Shown here one piece after another: positions 1-6,572 of a DNA stretch of 11,550 nucleotides; the stretch's first letter is position 1, and every line of letters starts with the position of its first letter. The DNA comes from Phycisphaerales bacterium UBA966. GTDB taxonomy: Bacteria; Planctomycetota; Phycisphaerae; Phycisphaerales; SM1A02. The stretch is from contig DBCE01000236.1 of the NCBI GenBank assembly GCA_002292895.1, positions 1-11,550 of the forward strand, written 5' to 3'. Made by a program: the position numbers and the translations under genes. The notes under the pieces are model-generated. The model was given only the letters and a program-made list of their open reading frames with translations, searched no databases and was not told the origin of the DNA.

Positions 1-272
1 ACCAGGTGGCCATCGCTATCCACCGGAAGCGGAAGCCCGGTGGCGGAGGGGTTTGCTGAAAGAATGGCTGGCAATAGCGGCTCGGGCGCTGCAGCAATGC
101 ATAGCGCAGCACCAGCGCGCAATGCTCCCAGTGATGCCAGCACCACGCTGCCGAGCATGGTGATTGGATGCGCCGCATGACCGCCGATCACGCAGACCGT
201 TCCGAATGTTCCTTTGTGGCCGGCGGGATCACGCGCGGGAAGTGCCGGAAGTGCATCACTCGCTTGATTCAT
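1..272 (-). CDS. nnrD: ADP/ATP-dependent NAD(P)H-hydrate dehydratase, N-terminal part (3' end outside window)
   Basis: Enzymes of this family dehydrate damaged NAD(P)H hydrates back to NAD(P)H at the expense of ADP or ATP in the cytoplasm (YjeF C-terminal / ribokinase-like fold). About 90 residues are visible, read on the minus strand from ATG at 272 to the window edge. Residues 19-31 read HKGTFGTVCVIGG, the glycine-rich first strand and loop of the family. Residues 38-60 then carry the M-x-G...ALRAGAAL helix typical of it. No YjeF N-terminal epimerase domain precedes it, so this is a stand-alone dehydratase. The start is set by an ATGA overlap with the stop of the upstream transglutaminase gene and by GGAG about 7 nt before ATG, which implies translational coupling in the lysS operon. 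The substrate-binding and catalytic Asp region lies outside the window. The family call rests on the N-terminal motifs only. Confidence 0.8.
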   Translation of the reverse strand, partial: MNQASDALPALPARDPAGHKGTFGTVCVIGGHAAHPITMLGSVVLASLGALRAGAALCIAAAPEPLLPAILSANPSATGLPLPVDSDGHL

Positions 273-1540
273 CGTGCTGCTCCCTTGGCGTTGCCGATTG
301 GTTTGCCGTCAATCGACTGCACTTCGATAACGGTGTCTCCCATCAGATCCACAATGCGCGCAAGGTCAGTATCGATGGACGCGCCGTCCGCTGCACTCAG
401 CCCAGTGAGTAGATGTGAGGCGTCAAAGCGTGGCCCGCGTGCTGACAGCACCGCGTCAAAGTCGACCCATTTGCCGTCAATCATGGCTTGGGTCCACATG
501 TGCCAACCGTAGGAATTGCGAATGGCGCCGGACTCTGCAACGTAAAGAAGCCCGGAGGCCACGCGCGCGGGGATTCCCTGTGTTCTGAGAAGAGCGCACA
601 ACAACACCGCGTGCTCGGTGCAGTCTCCGGATCGAGATTTGACTGCCTCGCTGGCGGTCGCAAATCCACTGGCAAGATTCTTGTTGGTGATGTAACGATT
701 GACCGCTGATCGCAACGCTTCGGCACGTGCAAGCGGAAGTGGCGCGCAGCCCTCCAATGCTTTCTGGGCGAGACCGCGAATGGCAGGGTCATCGCTATCG
801 GCCATGACGCTTGCGCGAGTGAAACGAGCGTCAGAGACGTCAGCTACGGGCGCCATGGAACTGGAATCAGCATCAATGGACAGTCGCGCGGCGCCGGCAG
901 CCGTACGCACAAAGACCTGTGCACCCGCGCTGGGAAGATCAGCGAGCACGCTGTCTTTGGCAGTCACCAGCAACTCCGCTCGTCGCGATTCGCTGAGGGC
1001 ACGCGCGCTGCTGGTGAGCGGAATGAACGTTCGTGCCATGATCTCGACGGGCGCGGCGGCGGCGGTAGCAATAGCGCGCGTTGTGAGCCGTGACTCCAAG
1101 ATTCCAACGCCAAGATCGGTTCGACTATGCACCAGTACGCCGTCAGATGACATGAATTCCGATGACGGACGTTCGATCAGTGAAGTCTTGGTGCTCCACT
1201 CCGTCAGGCGTACGGTACGACCATCGACTTCCGTTTCTGCCGTTCCCTTGAGGACGCTTTCCACCTGCACGGCATCTGGGCCGCTCTCTGGATCCAATGT
1301 GGTGTAGCGCAACTCCTTTGCGCCGGACGCGAGCCTGCGCCGAACAAATTCGTCGGCGGCGTAGGGAGGCAAGCCATCCCGCAGCGGGCAGCGGATGGCG
1401 CTGCACACTGCGACGCCCCGACTGTTCGTCGGCAATCTCCATGTCGTCGGCAGCGAATGTCCATGTGCATCGCACCGGTGCAGCGCCGGATGTCTTGACG
1501 ATTTCCGCGCGCACCGGAACGCCGCGCGCGGTCTCTTCAA
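269..1540 (-). CDS. C-terminal reading frame of the split gene: transglutaminase-like (papain-fold) domain
   Basis: This open frame spans 423 codons, but its first 55 or so are out-of-frame filler. Genuine protein starts at about residue 57 (LPPYAADEF). The transglutaminase core lies in the last third. SGDCTEHAVLLCALLR carries the nucleophile Cys307, GWHMWTQAMIDGKW carries His347, and WVDFDA supplies Asp362, so the Cys-His-Asp triad is complete. Bacterial exported members of this fold act as proteases, amidases or crosslinkers; which applies here cannot be told. The frame ends in TGA at 269-271, overlapping the nnrD ATG. On its own this half lacks the signal peptide, so without the frame correction it would probably be non-functional or stay in the cytoplasm. 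Confidence 0.65.
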   Translation of the reverse strand: MKRPRAAFRCARKSSRHPALHRCDAHGHSLPTTWRLPTNSRGVAVCSAIRCPLRDGLPPYAADEFVRRRLASGAKELRYTTLDPESGPDAVQVESVLKGTAETEVDGRTVRLTEWSTKTSLIERPSSEFMSSDGVLVHSRTDLGVGILESRLTTRAIATAAAAPVEIMARTFIPLTSSARALSESRRAELLVTAKDSVLADLPSAGAQVFVRTAAGAARLSIDADSSSMAPVADVSDARFTRASVMADSDDPAIRGLAQKALEGCAPLPLARAEALRSAVNRYITNKNLASGFATASEAVKSRSGDCTEHAVLLCALLRTQGIPARVASGLLYVAESGAIRNSYGWHMWTQAMIDGKWVDFDAVLSARGPRFDASHLLTGLSAADGASIDTDLARIVDLMGDTVIEVQSIDGKPIGNAKGAAR

Positions 1541-1889
1541 ACATCGTTCGAGTGCGCAGCGTCACGCCCTGCCCCATTCGCCCAACGCTCATTTCCGTTT
1601 CCGTCATGCTGCGGATGGTGTTCTGGTCGCGTTCCACCCATTCGTGAAACCACCCGCACGGCTTGCCGCCGAGCGAGAGCAGATACCAGCGATCTTCAAG
1701 CGTCTGCGTGGCAACGGATGGCGCCGCGTTTGCGGGCGCCGTTGGCGCGACGGGCGCAACAGGCACCGGCGGCGCGATCAACCACGCTGTCACGAAGGCA
1801 TGCGCTCGCGTGGCCAATGCCAACGCGAGCACCACGCACAGCAGTGGCGCGCACTTACTGATGACGCATGAGCGGGAAGAGAATGACAT
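1143..1889 (-). CDS. N-terminal reading frame of the split transglutaminase-like gene (signal peptide and N-terminal region)
   Basis: As written, this frame gives 248 residues, but only about the first 173 (to GWL) look like real protein; the rest is out-of-frame sequence rich in Arg. Residues 1-31 form a typical Sec signal peptide: a short polar start, the hydrophobic run PLLCVVLALALA, then TRAHA as a likely signal peptidase I site. A Pro/Ala linker covers about residues 39-60. After it comes a beta-rich segment beginning WYLLSLGGKPCGWFHEW, of a kind I associate with the region preceding transglutaminase-like domains in planctomycete exported proteins (recalled, not searched). ATG at 1889 is favoured because GGAG lies 10 nt upstream, inside the lysS 3' end, and because later starts would destroy the signal peptide. 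Confidence 0.6.
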   Translation of the reverse strand: MSFSSRSCVISKCAPLLCVVLALALATRAHAFVTAWLIAPPVPVAPVAPTAPANAAPSVATQTLEDRWYLLSLGGKPCGWFHEWVERDQNTIRSMTETEMSVGRMGQGVTLRTRTMFEETARGVPVRAEIVKTSGAAPVRCTWTFAADDMEIADEQSGRRSVQRHPLPAAGWLASLRRRRICSAQARVRRKGVALHHIGSRERPRCRAGGKRPQGNGRNGSRWSYRTPDGVEHQDFTDRTSVIGIHVI

Positions 1890-3453
1890 CGCGAATCGAC
1901 TCCGAATTGGTCATGAGCATCACCAGGCGATCGATACCCATACCCATTCCGCCCGCGGGCGGCATGCCCACGCGCAGACTCTCGACGAAATCATGATCAA
2001 GCGTGCGGAACGTGCTCTCTTCGTCATCGGCGCCAGCAAGCTGCTCAGTGAACTTGGAAAGTTGAATGTCGGGATCGTTGAGTTCTGTGTACGCCGGTCC
2101 GATTTCCATACCGGCGATGAACAAGTCCCAGCGTTCTGCAATCTCCGGGTGCGCGCGGTTTGGGCGCGTCAACGGACTGATGGCACTTGGATAGTCAAGC
2201 ACGAAAGTTGGTCGCGCGGGATCAATGAGTGCCTCAGCCTTCTCCTCAAAGAGATGATTGACGAGCAGCCAATGATCAAGCGTGGCGGCCTTATCAATGT
2301 GATGCGCGATTCCAGCGGCACGCACCTTTGCCTCATCGCGCATGTCAAAGCCGAACGCACGCATGAAGAGTTCTTCGTAACGCACGCGCTCAAACGGTGC
2401 GCGGTAGTCGATCTGCAGCGCGCCGAATGGAAGCACCGGACCAGCACCGCGCTCCGGGCACTGCGCCATGGCGCATGCCACGTGATGCACCAGACTCTCC
2501 ACCATCTCCAACATGGTCATGTAATCGCCGAAAGCCTGATACGCCTCCATGGCGGTGAATTCCGGATTGTGGCTGCGATCGACGCCTTCATTGCGGAAGT
2601 TGCGATTGATTTCAAAGACCTTGCGCATGCCGCCCACCATGAGTCGCTTCAGATAGAGCTCTGGCGCAACGCGAAGAAAGAGCTGCATATCAAGGGCATT
2701 GTGCGTGGTCACAAACGGACGCGCCGCCGCGCCGCCGGCGATCGGCTGCATCATGGGAGTCTCGACCTCCAGATAGCCGCGCGCCTCCATGAAGCGGCGC
2801 ACCAAGCTGACAATCTGCGAGCGCTTCTCAAAGGTTCGCACCGTCTCCGGATTAGCGAACATATCCATGTACCGCTTGCGATAGCGAATCTCCGCGTCTT
2901 CCAGGCCGTGCCACTTTCCGGGCGGCGGAGCCATGCTCTTGGTGGCAATTTCAACCGCGGAAGCCCAGATGCACGTCTCACCCTTATTGGTGCGGCCGAT
3001 CGGACCTTCAGCAACTACCAGGTCGCCGTAGTCAAGCATCTTGGCGAGCGCAAACTCTGCATCGGAAACATTTGCCTTACTCACGGTGACCTGCAAGTCA
3101 CCCGATGAATCGCGCAGCCAGAAGAACACCAACTTGCCCAAGTCACGGTGCTGCATGACGCGGCCAGCAATGCGAACGCGTGCGCGTTGGTCAACGGTCG
3201 GCGCGGTGGGGTCCGCCTTGCGCGCCTGTTGCGACGCATCAAAGGCAAGGTGAGTTGCCTCATCAAAGCGCGCTCGGGCCGCGGCGGCGGACTCCAACTC
3301 ATCTACGCGTCGCCCGTACGGCTCGATGCCTGAAGAGCGCAGCTGCTCCAACTTTGCTCGACGAGCGGCAACAAGTGCGCCCTCGTCCTCAGGGGTCGAA
3401 GGCTGATTTGCGTCGGGGTTTGGCTGCATTGCGCTGGGCGTGTTAGTAGTCAC
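1855..3453 (-). CDS. lysS: Lysyl-tRNA synthetase, class II
   Basis: Charges tRNA-Lys with lysine using ATP, in the cytoplasm, as a homodimer in this family. The 532-residue product is slightly longer than usual because of a Pro/Asn/Gln-rich N-terminal extension of about 25 residues. An OB-fold anticodon-binding domain (about 92-172, with RVRIAGRVMQHRDLGKLVFF) is followed by the class II core. Motif 1 is at about 216-237 (MEARGYLEVETPMM), motif 2 at about 261-305 (ELYLKRLMVGG, then FEINRNFRNEGVDRSHNPEF), and motif 3 near 505-528 (GMGMGIDRLVMLM). One oddity is MEIGPAYTELNDP, where a Pro stands at the position that is Asn in the GN[AG] of most homologues I recall. The start is GTG at 3453, preceded 9 nt earlier by TAGGAT, which can be read as an extended -10 or as an AGGA ribosome site. 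The in-frame ATG at 3429 has no ribosome site. First gene of the minus-strand operon. Confidence 0.97.
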   Translation of the reverse strand: MTTNTPSAMQPNPDANQPSTPEDEGALVAARRAKLEQLRSSGIEPYGRRVDELESAAAARARFDEATHLAFDASQQARKADPTAPTVDQRARVRIAGRVMQHRDLGKLVFFWLRDSSGDLQVTVSKANVSDAEFALAKMLDYGDLVVAEGPIGRTNKGETCIWASAVEIATKSMAPPPGKWHGLEDAEIRYRKRYMDMFANPETVRTFEKRSQIVSLVRRFMEARGYLEVETPMMQPIAGGAAARPFVTTHNALDMQLFLRVAPELYLKRLMVGGMRKVFEINRNFRNEGVDRSHNPEFTAMEAYQAFGDYMTMLEMVESLVHHVACAMAQCPERGAGPVLPFGALQIDYRAPFERVRYEELFMRAFGFDMRDEAKVRAAGIAHHIDKAATLDHWLLVNHLFEEKAEALIDPARPTFVLDYPSAISPLTRPNRAHPEIAERWDLFIAGMEIGPAYTELNDPDIQLSKFTEQLAGADDEESTFRTLDHDFVESLRVGMPPAGGMGMGIDRLVMLMTNSESIRDVILFPLMRHQ

Positions 3454-3462
3454 GGACGCTGA

Positions 3463-3468
3463 ATCCTA
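3463..3468 (-). promoter_or_regulatory. Extended -10-like hexamer in front of lysS
   Basis: On the minus strand the sequence reads TGCTAGGAT, an extended -10 (TGN-TANNNT), ending 9 nt before the GTG start. A transcript started there would have a leader of only 2-3 nt. The AGGA inside it could equally serve as a ribosome-binding site if the real promoter lies further upstream. No good -35 was seen 17 nt away. It sits in the 89-bp divergent region shared with the glycosyltransferase gene. Confidence 0.35.
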
Positions 3469-3529
3469 GCAGTGGAACGCTGGGCGATCGGCATGGTGCA
3501 CGTGGATTCAGGAAGCGCTGATTGCCCGT

Positions 3530-3535
3530 TAGACT
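3530..3535 (+). promoter_or_regulatory. -10-like hexamer 7 nt before the glycosyltransferase start
   Basis: TAGACT (TANNNT) followed by exactly 7 nt and then ATG at 3543. This is the spacing expected when transcription starts at or next to the start codon (leaderless mRNA). There is no usable Shine-Dalgarno: the only AGG is 3 nt from the ATG. Confidence 0.4.
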
Positions 3536-3542
3536 TCAGGTG

Positions 3543-4667
3543 ATGCAGCGCAATCGACGAAGCATGGTTGATATTGAAGTGATCGCTCCGAATCTCAAGC
3601 GGAAGTACTCCGGCGTCACGTCAACAGTCGCTGCCCTGCTACCCATACAAGAACGCGAACTGCGGATCGCCACTGTCGGACCGCGCCTCCCGCTCGACTG
3701 GCCCCAAGTCGGCGCCATGGATGTGCTGTGGAACATTCGAAGTCCAATCAAGGGACGGCCGTTTCGTATTTGGCACGCGCGCCGCAACGGCGAGATGCTG
3801 GCCGGCGTGGTTCTCAAGTGGATGAGCGGCAAGAAACTCAAGCTGGTCTTCACTTCCGCCGCGCAACGCGAGCACACCCGTTGGACGCGCTCCCTGATTC
3901 AACGCATGGATGCGGTCATTGCGGTCTCGCCGGAAGCAGCTTCCTATCTCAAGGTTCCCTGCACGGTGATCTCGCACGGCGTGGACACCAGCAAGTTCCA
4001 TCCATCGTCCGATCGTGTTCAGGAATGGAAGGCGGGTGGGATGCCAGGGCGCTACGGAATTGGCATCTTCGGTCGCGTGCGGGCGCAAAAGGGAACCGAT
4101 CGCTTTGTGGACGCCATGTGCGCGCTGCTACCCAAGTACCCGGATTTCACCGCCGTGATTGTTGGGTCGATCAAGCCGGAGGAAATCGCTTTCGTTGCCG
4201 ACCTCAAATCGCGCGCTGCTGCGGCTGGAGTGGCGTCGCGGATCGTATTTCTTGGGGAGTTACCCATGGAGGACGTGCGCGCCTGGCTGCGTCGGGTGAT
4301 CGTGAACGTTTCGCCGCAGCGCTGGGAAGGATTTGGGCTGCTACCACTGGAGGCCGGTGCCAGCGCCACCACTACGGTGGCCACGCGCGTTGGCGCGGCG
4401 CCGCGACTGATTGTGAACGGAGAGACGGGCTATTTGGTGGACAAGGACGACATGGCATCGCTGGAGGCGCGGCTTGACGGGCTGATGGCTTCACCTGAAG
4501 CAACCATCGCCATGGGAATCGCTGCGCATCGTCATGTTCTTGCAGGATTCTCAATCGAACGAGAATCAGCAGCAATCGGCGCGGTGTATGACGGACTGTG
4601 GCAACAATCGCTATCCTTGCCGCCCCAACCACCATGCCACACTCCATCAAGCGCATCGGCGTACTAA
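3543..4667 (+). CDS. lpcC: LpcC-like glycosyltransferase family 4 (LPS-core mannosyltransferase type)
   Basis: A GT-B fold retaining glycosyltransferase, probably acting on a lipid-linked acceptor at the inner face of the cytoplasmic membrane. It resembles LpcC-type LPS-core mannosyltransferases of alphaproteobacteria, recalled from their near-identical openings and the WHARRN block; those use GDP-mannose and a Kdo-lipid A acceptor. Numbered from ATG 3543 (374 residues): VIAPNLKRKYSGVTST at 13-28, WHARRNGEM at 77-85, FTSAAQREHT at 103-112, the hinge motif HGVD at 145-148, GRVRAQKG at 177-184, and the GT4 signature EGFGLLPLE (E262/E270, EX7E) in the donor domain. Start choice: ATG 3543 has a TAGACT hexamer 7 nt upstream. 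ATG 3564 (MVDIEV) would also fit homologues, and TTG 3522 is less likely. The 3' end overlaps the phosphofructokinase start by 34 bp. The exact sugar and acceptor in this organism are inference. Confidence 0.85.
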   Translation: MQRNRRSMVDIEVIAPNLKRKYSGVTSTVAALLPIQERELRIATVGPRLPLDWPQVGAMDVLWNIRSPIKGRPFRIWHARRNGEMLAGVVLKWMSGKKLKLVFTSAAQREHTRWTRSLIQRMDAVIAVSPEAASYLKVPCTVISHGVDTSKFHPSSDRVQEWKAGGMPGRYGIGIFGRVRAQKGTDRFVDAMCALLPKYPDFTAVIVGSIKPEEIAFVADLKSRAAAAGVASRIVFLGELPMEDVRAWLRRVIVNVSPQRWEGFGLLPLEAGASATTTVATRVGAAPRLIVNGETGYLVDKDDMASLEARLDGLMASPEATIAMGIAAHRHVLAGFSIERESAAIGAVYDGLWQQSLSLPPQPPCHTPSSASAY

Positions 4668-5791
4668 CCGGCGGCGGCGACTGCCCCGGTCTCAACGCAG
4701 TCATTCGAGCCGTTACCAAGACTGCCATCTGGAAGCACGGCATTGAAGTCTTCGGCATTGAAGACGGATTTCAAGGTCTCATTGAAGATCGCGTTCGCCC
4801 GCTGAGCGCCCGCGATGTCAGTGGAATTCTGACCCGCGGTGGCACGGTGCTTGGTTCAAACAACCGCGCCAATCCACGCCGATACTGCGTGCGTGTTGAC
4901 CCCGTCACCGGTCCGGTGTGGGAAAACGTCACCGATCGCTGCGTGGACACTGCCCGCCGCCATCAACTTGATGCCATCATCGTCATCGGTGGCGACGGCA
5001 CCATGGCAAGCGCTGCTCCGCTGGTGGAGAGCGGCGTGAACATCATTGGCGTTCCCAAGACCATCGACAACGACATTGTTGGCACGGAGATCACCTTCGG
5101 ATTTCTGACAGCGGTCAACACCGCCACCGAAGCGCTCGACAAATTGCAGTCCACTGCGGATAGTCATCACCGTGTGATGGTGTGTGAAGTCATGGGCCGC
5201 AATGCTGGATGGATTGCGCTGACCTCCGGGGTTGCCAGCGGTAGTGACATCATCCTGCTTCCAGAAATTCCGTTCGACCTGGACCACGTCTGCGAGAACA
5301 TCGATTTCCGCATGAATAAGGGTCCGGGCTTTGCGATCATCGTTGCCGCAGAAGGCGCGCGCCCGCGTGAAGGCAAGCAAATGGTCGATCGTGTTGATCC
5401 AACTTCGCCGGATCCGATTCGCCTCGGCGGCATTGGTCGCTGGGTAGCGGACGAAATCTCCAAGCGAACCGGCGTGGAGACACGCGCCAGCGCATTGGGT
5501 CACATTCAGCGTGGCGGCGGGCCAATTCCGGCCGATCGCATCCTGGCTACGCACTTTGGTTACCACGCCATCAAGACACTTCTGGAAGGCAAGCAAAGCC
5601 GCATGGTGATGCGCCAAGGCAATGTCTTCGGTGATGTTGACATCATGCACGCGGTTGGAAAGCAGCGTTTGGTGCCGCTGAATAACCCACTTATCGAGGC
5701 TGCTCGCGCCATCGGTACGGGGTTCGGTGATGGCCGAACGCCAGAGCCAGCGCCGGCAACCAGTGACGACAACCACTCAGTAGTTGTCTAG
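4634..5791 (+). CDS. pfkA: 6-phosphofructokinase (group III / mixed-substrate clade, likely ATP-using)
   Basis: Phosphorylates fructose 6-phosphate to fructose 1,6-bisphosphate, the committed step of glycolysis. Numbered from ATG 4634 (385 residues): GVLTGGGDCPGLNAVIR at 9-25 (nucleotide loop), VIGGDGTM at 117-124, PKTIDNDI at 141-148 with catalytic Asp145, and EVMGRNAGW at 185-193, which contacts fructose 6-phosphate. Near the C-terminus GHIQRGGGPIPADR forms the rest of the sugar-phosphate site. The residue equivalent to E. coli Gly104 is Gly122, which indicates ATP. The one equivalent to Gly124 is Lys142, a feature of PPi-type and group III enzymes. GTG at 4598 would add 12 residues; ATG 4634 is preferred because it opens directly with the conserved first strand. 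The gene overlaps the glycosyltransferase by 34 bp and ends 10 nt before plsY. A TATCCT hexamer lies 16 nt before ATG; no Shine-Dalgarno is seen. Confidence 0.93.
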   Translation: MPHSIKRIGVLTGGGDCPGLNAVIRAVTKTAIWKHGIEVFGIEDGFQGLIEDRVRPLSARDVSGILTRGGTVLGSNNRANPRRYCVRVDPVTGPVWENVTDRCVDTARRHQLDAIIVIGGDGTMASAAPLVESGVNIIGVPKTIDNDIVGTEITFGFLTAVNTATEALDKLQSTADSHHRVMVCEVMGRNAGWIALTSGVASGSDIILLPEIPFDLDHVCENIDFRMNKGPGFAIIVAAEGARPREGKQMVDRVDPTSPDPIRLGGIGRWVADEISKRTGVETRASALGHIQRGGGPIPADRILATHFGYHAIKTLLEGKQSRMVMRQGNVFGDVDIMHAVGKQRLVPLNNPLIEAARAIGTGFGDGRTPEPAPATSDDNHSVVV

Positions 5792-5794
5792 CAT
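5789..5794 (+). promoter_or_regulatory. -10-like hexamer 7 nt before plsY
   Basis: TAGCAT (TANNNT) is followed by exactly 7 nt and then ATG 5802. Its first three bases are also the stop codon of the phosphofructokinase gene. No Shine-Dalgarno site is present. The hexamer and spacing match those seen before the glycosyltransferase and purB. Confidence 0.35.
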
Positions 5795-5801
5795 CGCGCC
5801 C

Positions 5802-6524
5802 ATGATCACTGATGCACTCGCGTCGACTGACGCGTTCACCCCCGCGCACTGGTCGATGGCAGCACTCGTGGCGTTCGGGTGCGGAAGTATTCCATTTGGA
5901 CCGATCGTTGCGCGCATGAACGGCGTGAACTTACGCACGGTTGGCAGTGGAAACATTGGCGCCACCAATGTTTCGCGGGCGCTCGGATGGAAATGGGGCG
6001 TGTTGGTGTATCTGCTTGATGCGGTCAAGGGCGCTGCTCCGGTACTGCTCGCGGGGATGATGGCCGGCATTCTTGGGCACCCGGCTGATGAAATTCCACG
6101 TGCTGACATGTGGTGGTGGTTGATGATGCCCATCGCCGCCGTGCTTGGGCACATGTTCAGTCCGTTCGTTGGATTCAAGGGCGGCAAGGGCGTGGCGACC
6201 GGCAGCGGCGCCATGTTGGCGATCTGGCCGGTGCTCACCGGACCGCTCTTGGTGGCGATTGGGCTGTGGGCGATCATGATTGCGCTCACGCGCACCATGA
6301 GTATCGCCAGCATGCTGGCGGCTGTTTCCATTCCGCTGACCGTGGCTGCCGCAGCGATTCTGACCACCGGCACAGGCACCACGGACGGCGAACTACCCGT
6401 TGCCCATGCCCTGCCCGCCATCATCGTCACGGCGGGCGTTGCGGCGTTGGTCGTGTGGAAACACCGCAGTAATCTTGAACGAATCCTCAAGGGGACCGAA
6501 CCCCGCTTAGGAAGCAAGAGTTAA
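5802..6524 (+). CDS. plsY: Acyl-phosphate:glycerol-3-phosphate acyltransferase PlsY
   Basis: Integral membrane enzyme that transfers an acyl chain from acyl-phosphate to glycerol 3-phosphate, making lysophosphatidic acid, the first step of phospholipid synthesis (acyl-phosphate is supplied by PlsX, not seen here). Numbered from ATG 5802 (240 residues): GSIPFG at 28-33, the glycine-rich GSGNIGATNVSR at 48-59, GHMFSPFVGFKGGKGVAT at 116-133, and a closing cytoplasmic HRSNLERILKGTEP. Hydrophobic segments cover about 18-38, 66-92, 104-123, 134-165, 170-190 and the last third, as expected for a seven-helix protein. The loop around residues 94-103 is somewhat longer than in short homologues, giving a length a little above the usual 200 or so. 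TTG 5784 would add six residues and overlap the upstream gene, so it is less likely. Confidence 0.95.
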   Translation: MITDALASTDAFTPAHWSMAALVAFGCGSIPFGPIVARMNGVNLRTVGSGNIGATNVSRALGWKWGVLVYLLDAVKGAAPVLLAGMMAGILGHPADEIPRADMWWWLMMPIAAVLGHMFSPFVGFKGGKGVATGSGAMLAIWPVLTGPLLVAIGLWAIMIALTRTMSIASMLAAVSIPLTVAAAAILTTGTGTTDGELPVAHALPAIIVTAGVAALVVWKHRSNLERILKGTEPRLGSKS

Positions 6525-6555
6525 CCGATCGCGGCCTGCCCACGCGGTGCATCGG
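6525..6555 (+). other. Imperfect hairpin between plsY and purB
   Basis: CCGATCGCG pairs with CGCG and ATCGG, with four bulged bases (GTGC) on the right arm and a 9-nt loop. It starts immediately after the plsY stop codon and ends just before the purB -10-like hexamer. No T-run follows, so a classical intrinsic terminator is doubtful. It could be an attenuating or mRNA 3'-end structure, or chance in GC-rich sequence. Confidence 0.25.
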
Positions 6556-6559
6556 GCAC

Positions 6560-6565
6560 TACGAT
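6560..6565 (+). promoter_or_regulatory. -10-like hexamer 7 nt before purB
   Basis: TACGAT (TANNNT) is followed by exactly 7 nt and the GTG start at 6573. No Shine-Dalgarno site exists in the 48-bp gap after plsY. This is consistent with a leaderless transcript starting at or beside the GTG. Confidence 0.4.
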
Positions 6566-6572
6566 CTATCTC

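Larger units (their letters stand above)
269..1889 (-). pseudogene. Secreted transglutaminase-like protein, interrupted by a 1-nt frameshift
   Basis: Read as one gene, this would encode about 539 residues: a signal peptide, a long N-terminal region and a C-terminal transglutaminase-like domain. The coding content moves from the first frame (ATG at 1889) to the second at about 1361-1380. In the first frame the protein reads ...PLPAAGWL and then turns into an Arg-rich run. In the second frame a sensible sequence, PPYAADEFVRRRL, begins at the same point. Omitting one base at about 1370 joins them as GWL-PPYAADEF and makes the span from 1889 to 269 an exact number of codons. No other stop or shift is seen, so this is either a fresh mutation or a sequencing/assembly error. 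The gene start overlaps the lysS 3' end by 35 bp, and the gene end overlaps nnrD by 4 bp (ATGA). The overlaps suggest the intact gene belongs to the operon. The substrate is unknown. Confidence 0.75.

Noticed and set aside
1361..1380. Programmed ribosomal frameshift in the transglutaminase-like gene
   Set aside because: No known slippery heptamer, prfB-like CTT-TGA stop context or stimulatory structure was seen at the junction. A simple indel is the easier explanation.
1663..3108. 481-codon plus-strand open frame opposite lysS
   Set aside because: It lies antisense to an unmistakable lysyl-tRNA synthetase, has a His/Ala/Arg-rich composition without recognisable motifs, and is explained by GC-biased codon use on the other strand.
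4856..5776. 306-codon minus-strand open frame opposite the phosphofructokinase gene
   Set aside because: It is antisense to a clear enzyme gene, has no motifs, and no ribosome site or promoter is apparent.
5777..6517. 246-codon minus-strand open frame mirroring plsY
   Set aside because: It mirrors plsY almost exactly. It is rich in Ala/Met/Pro because it is the complement of hydrophobic codons, and no independent support was found.
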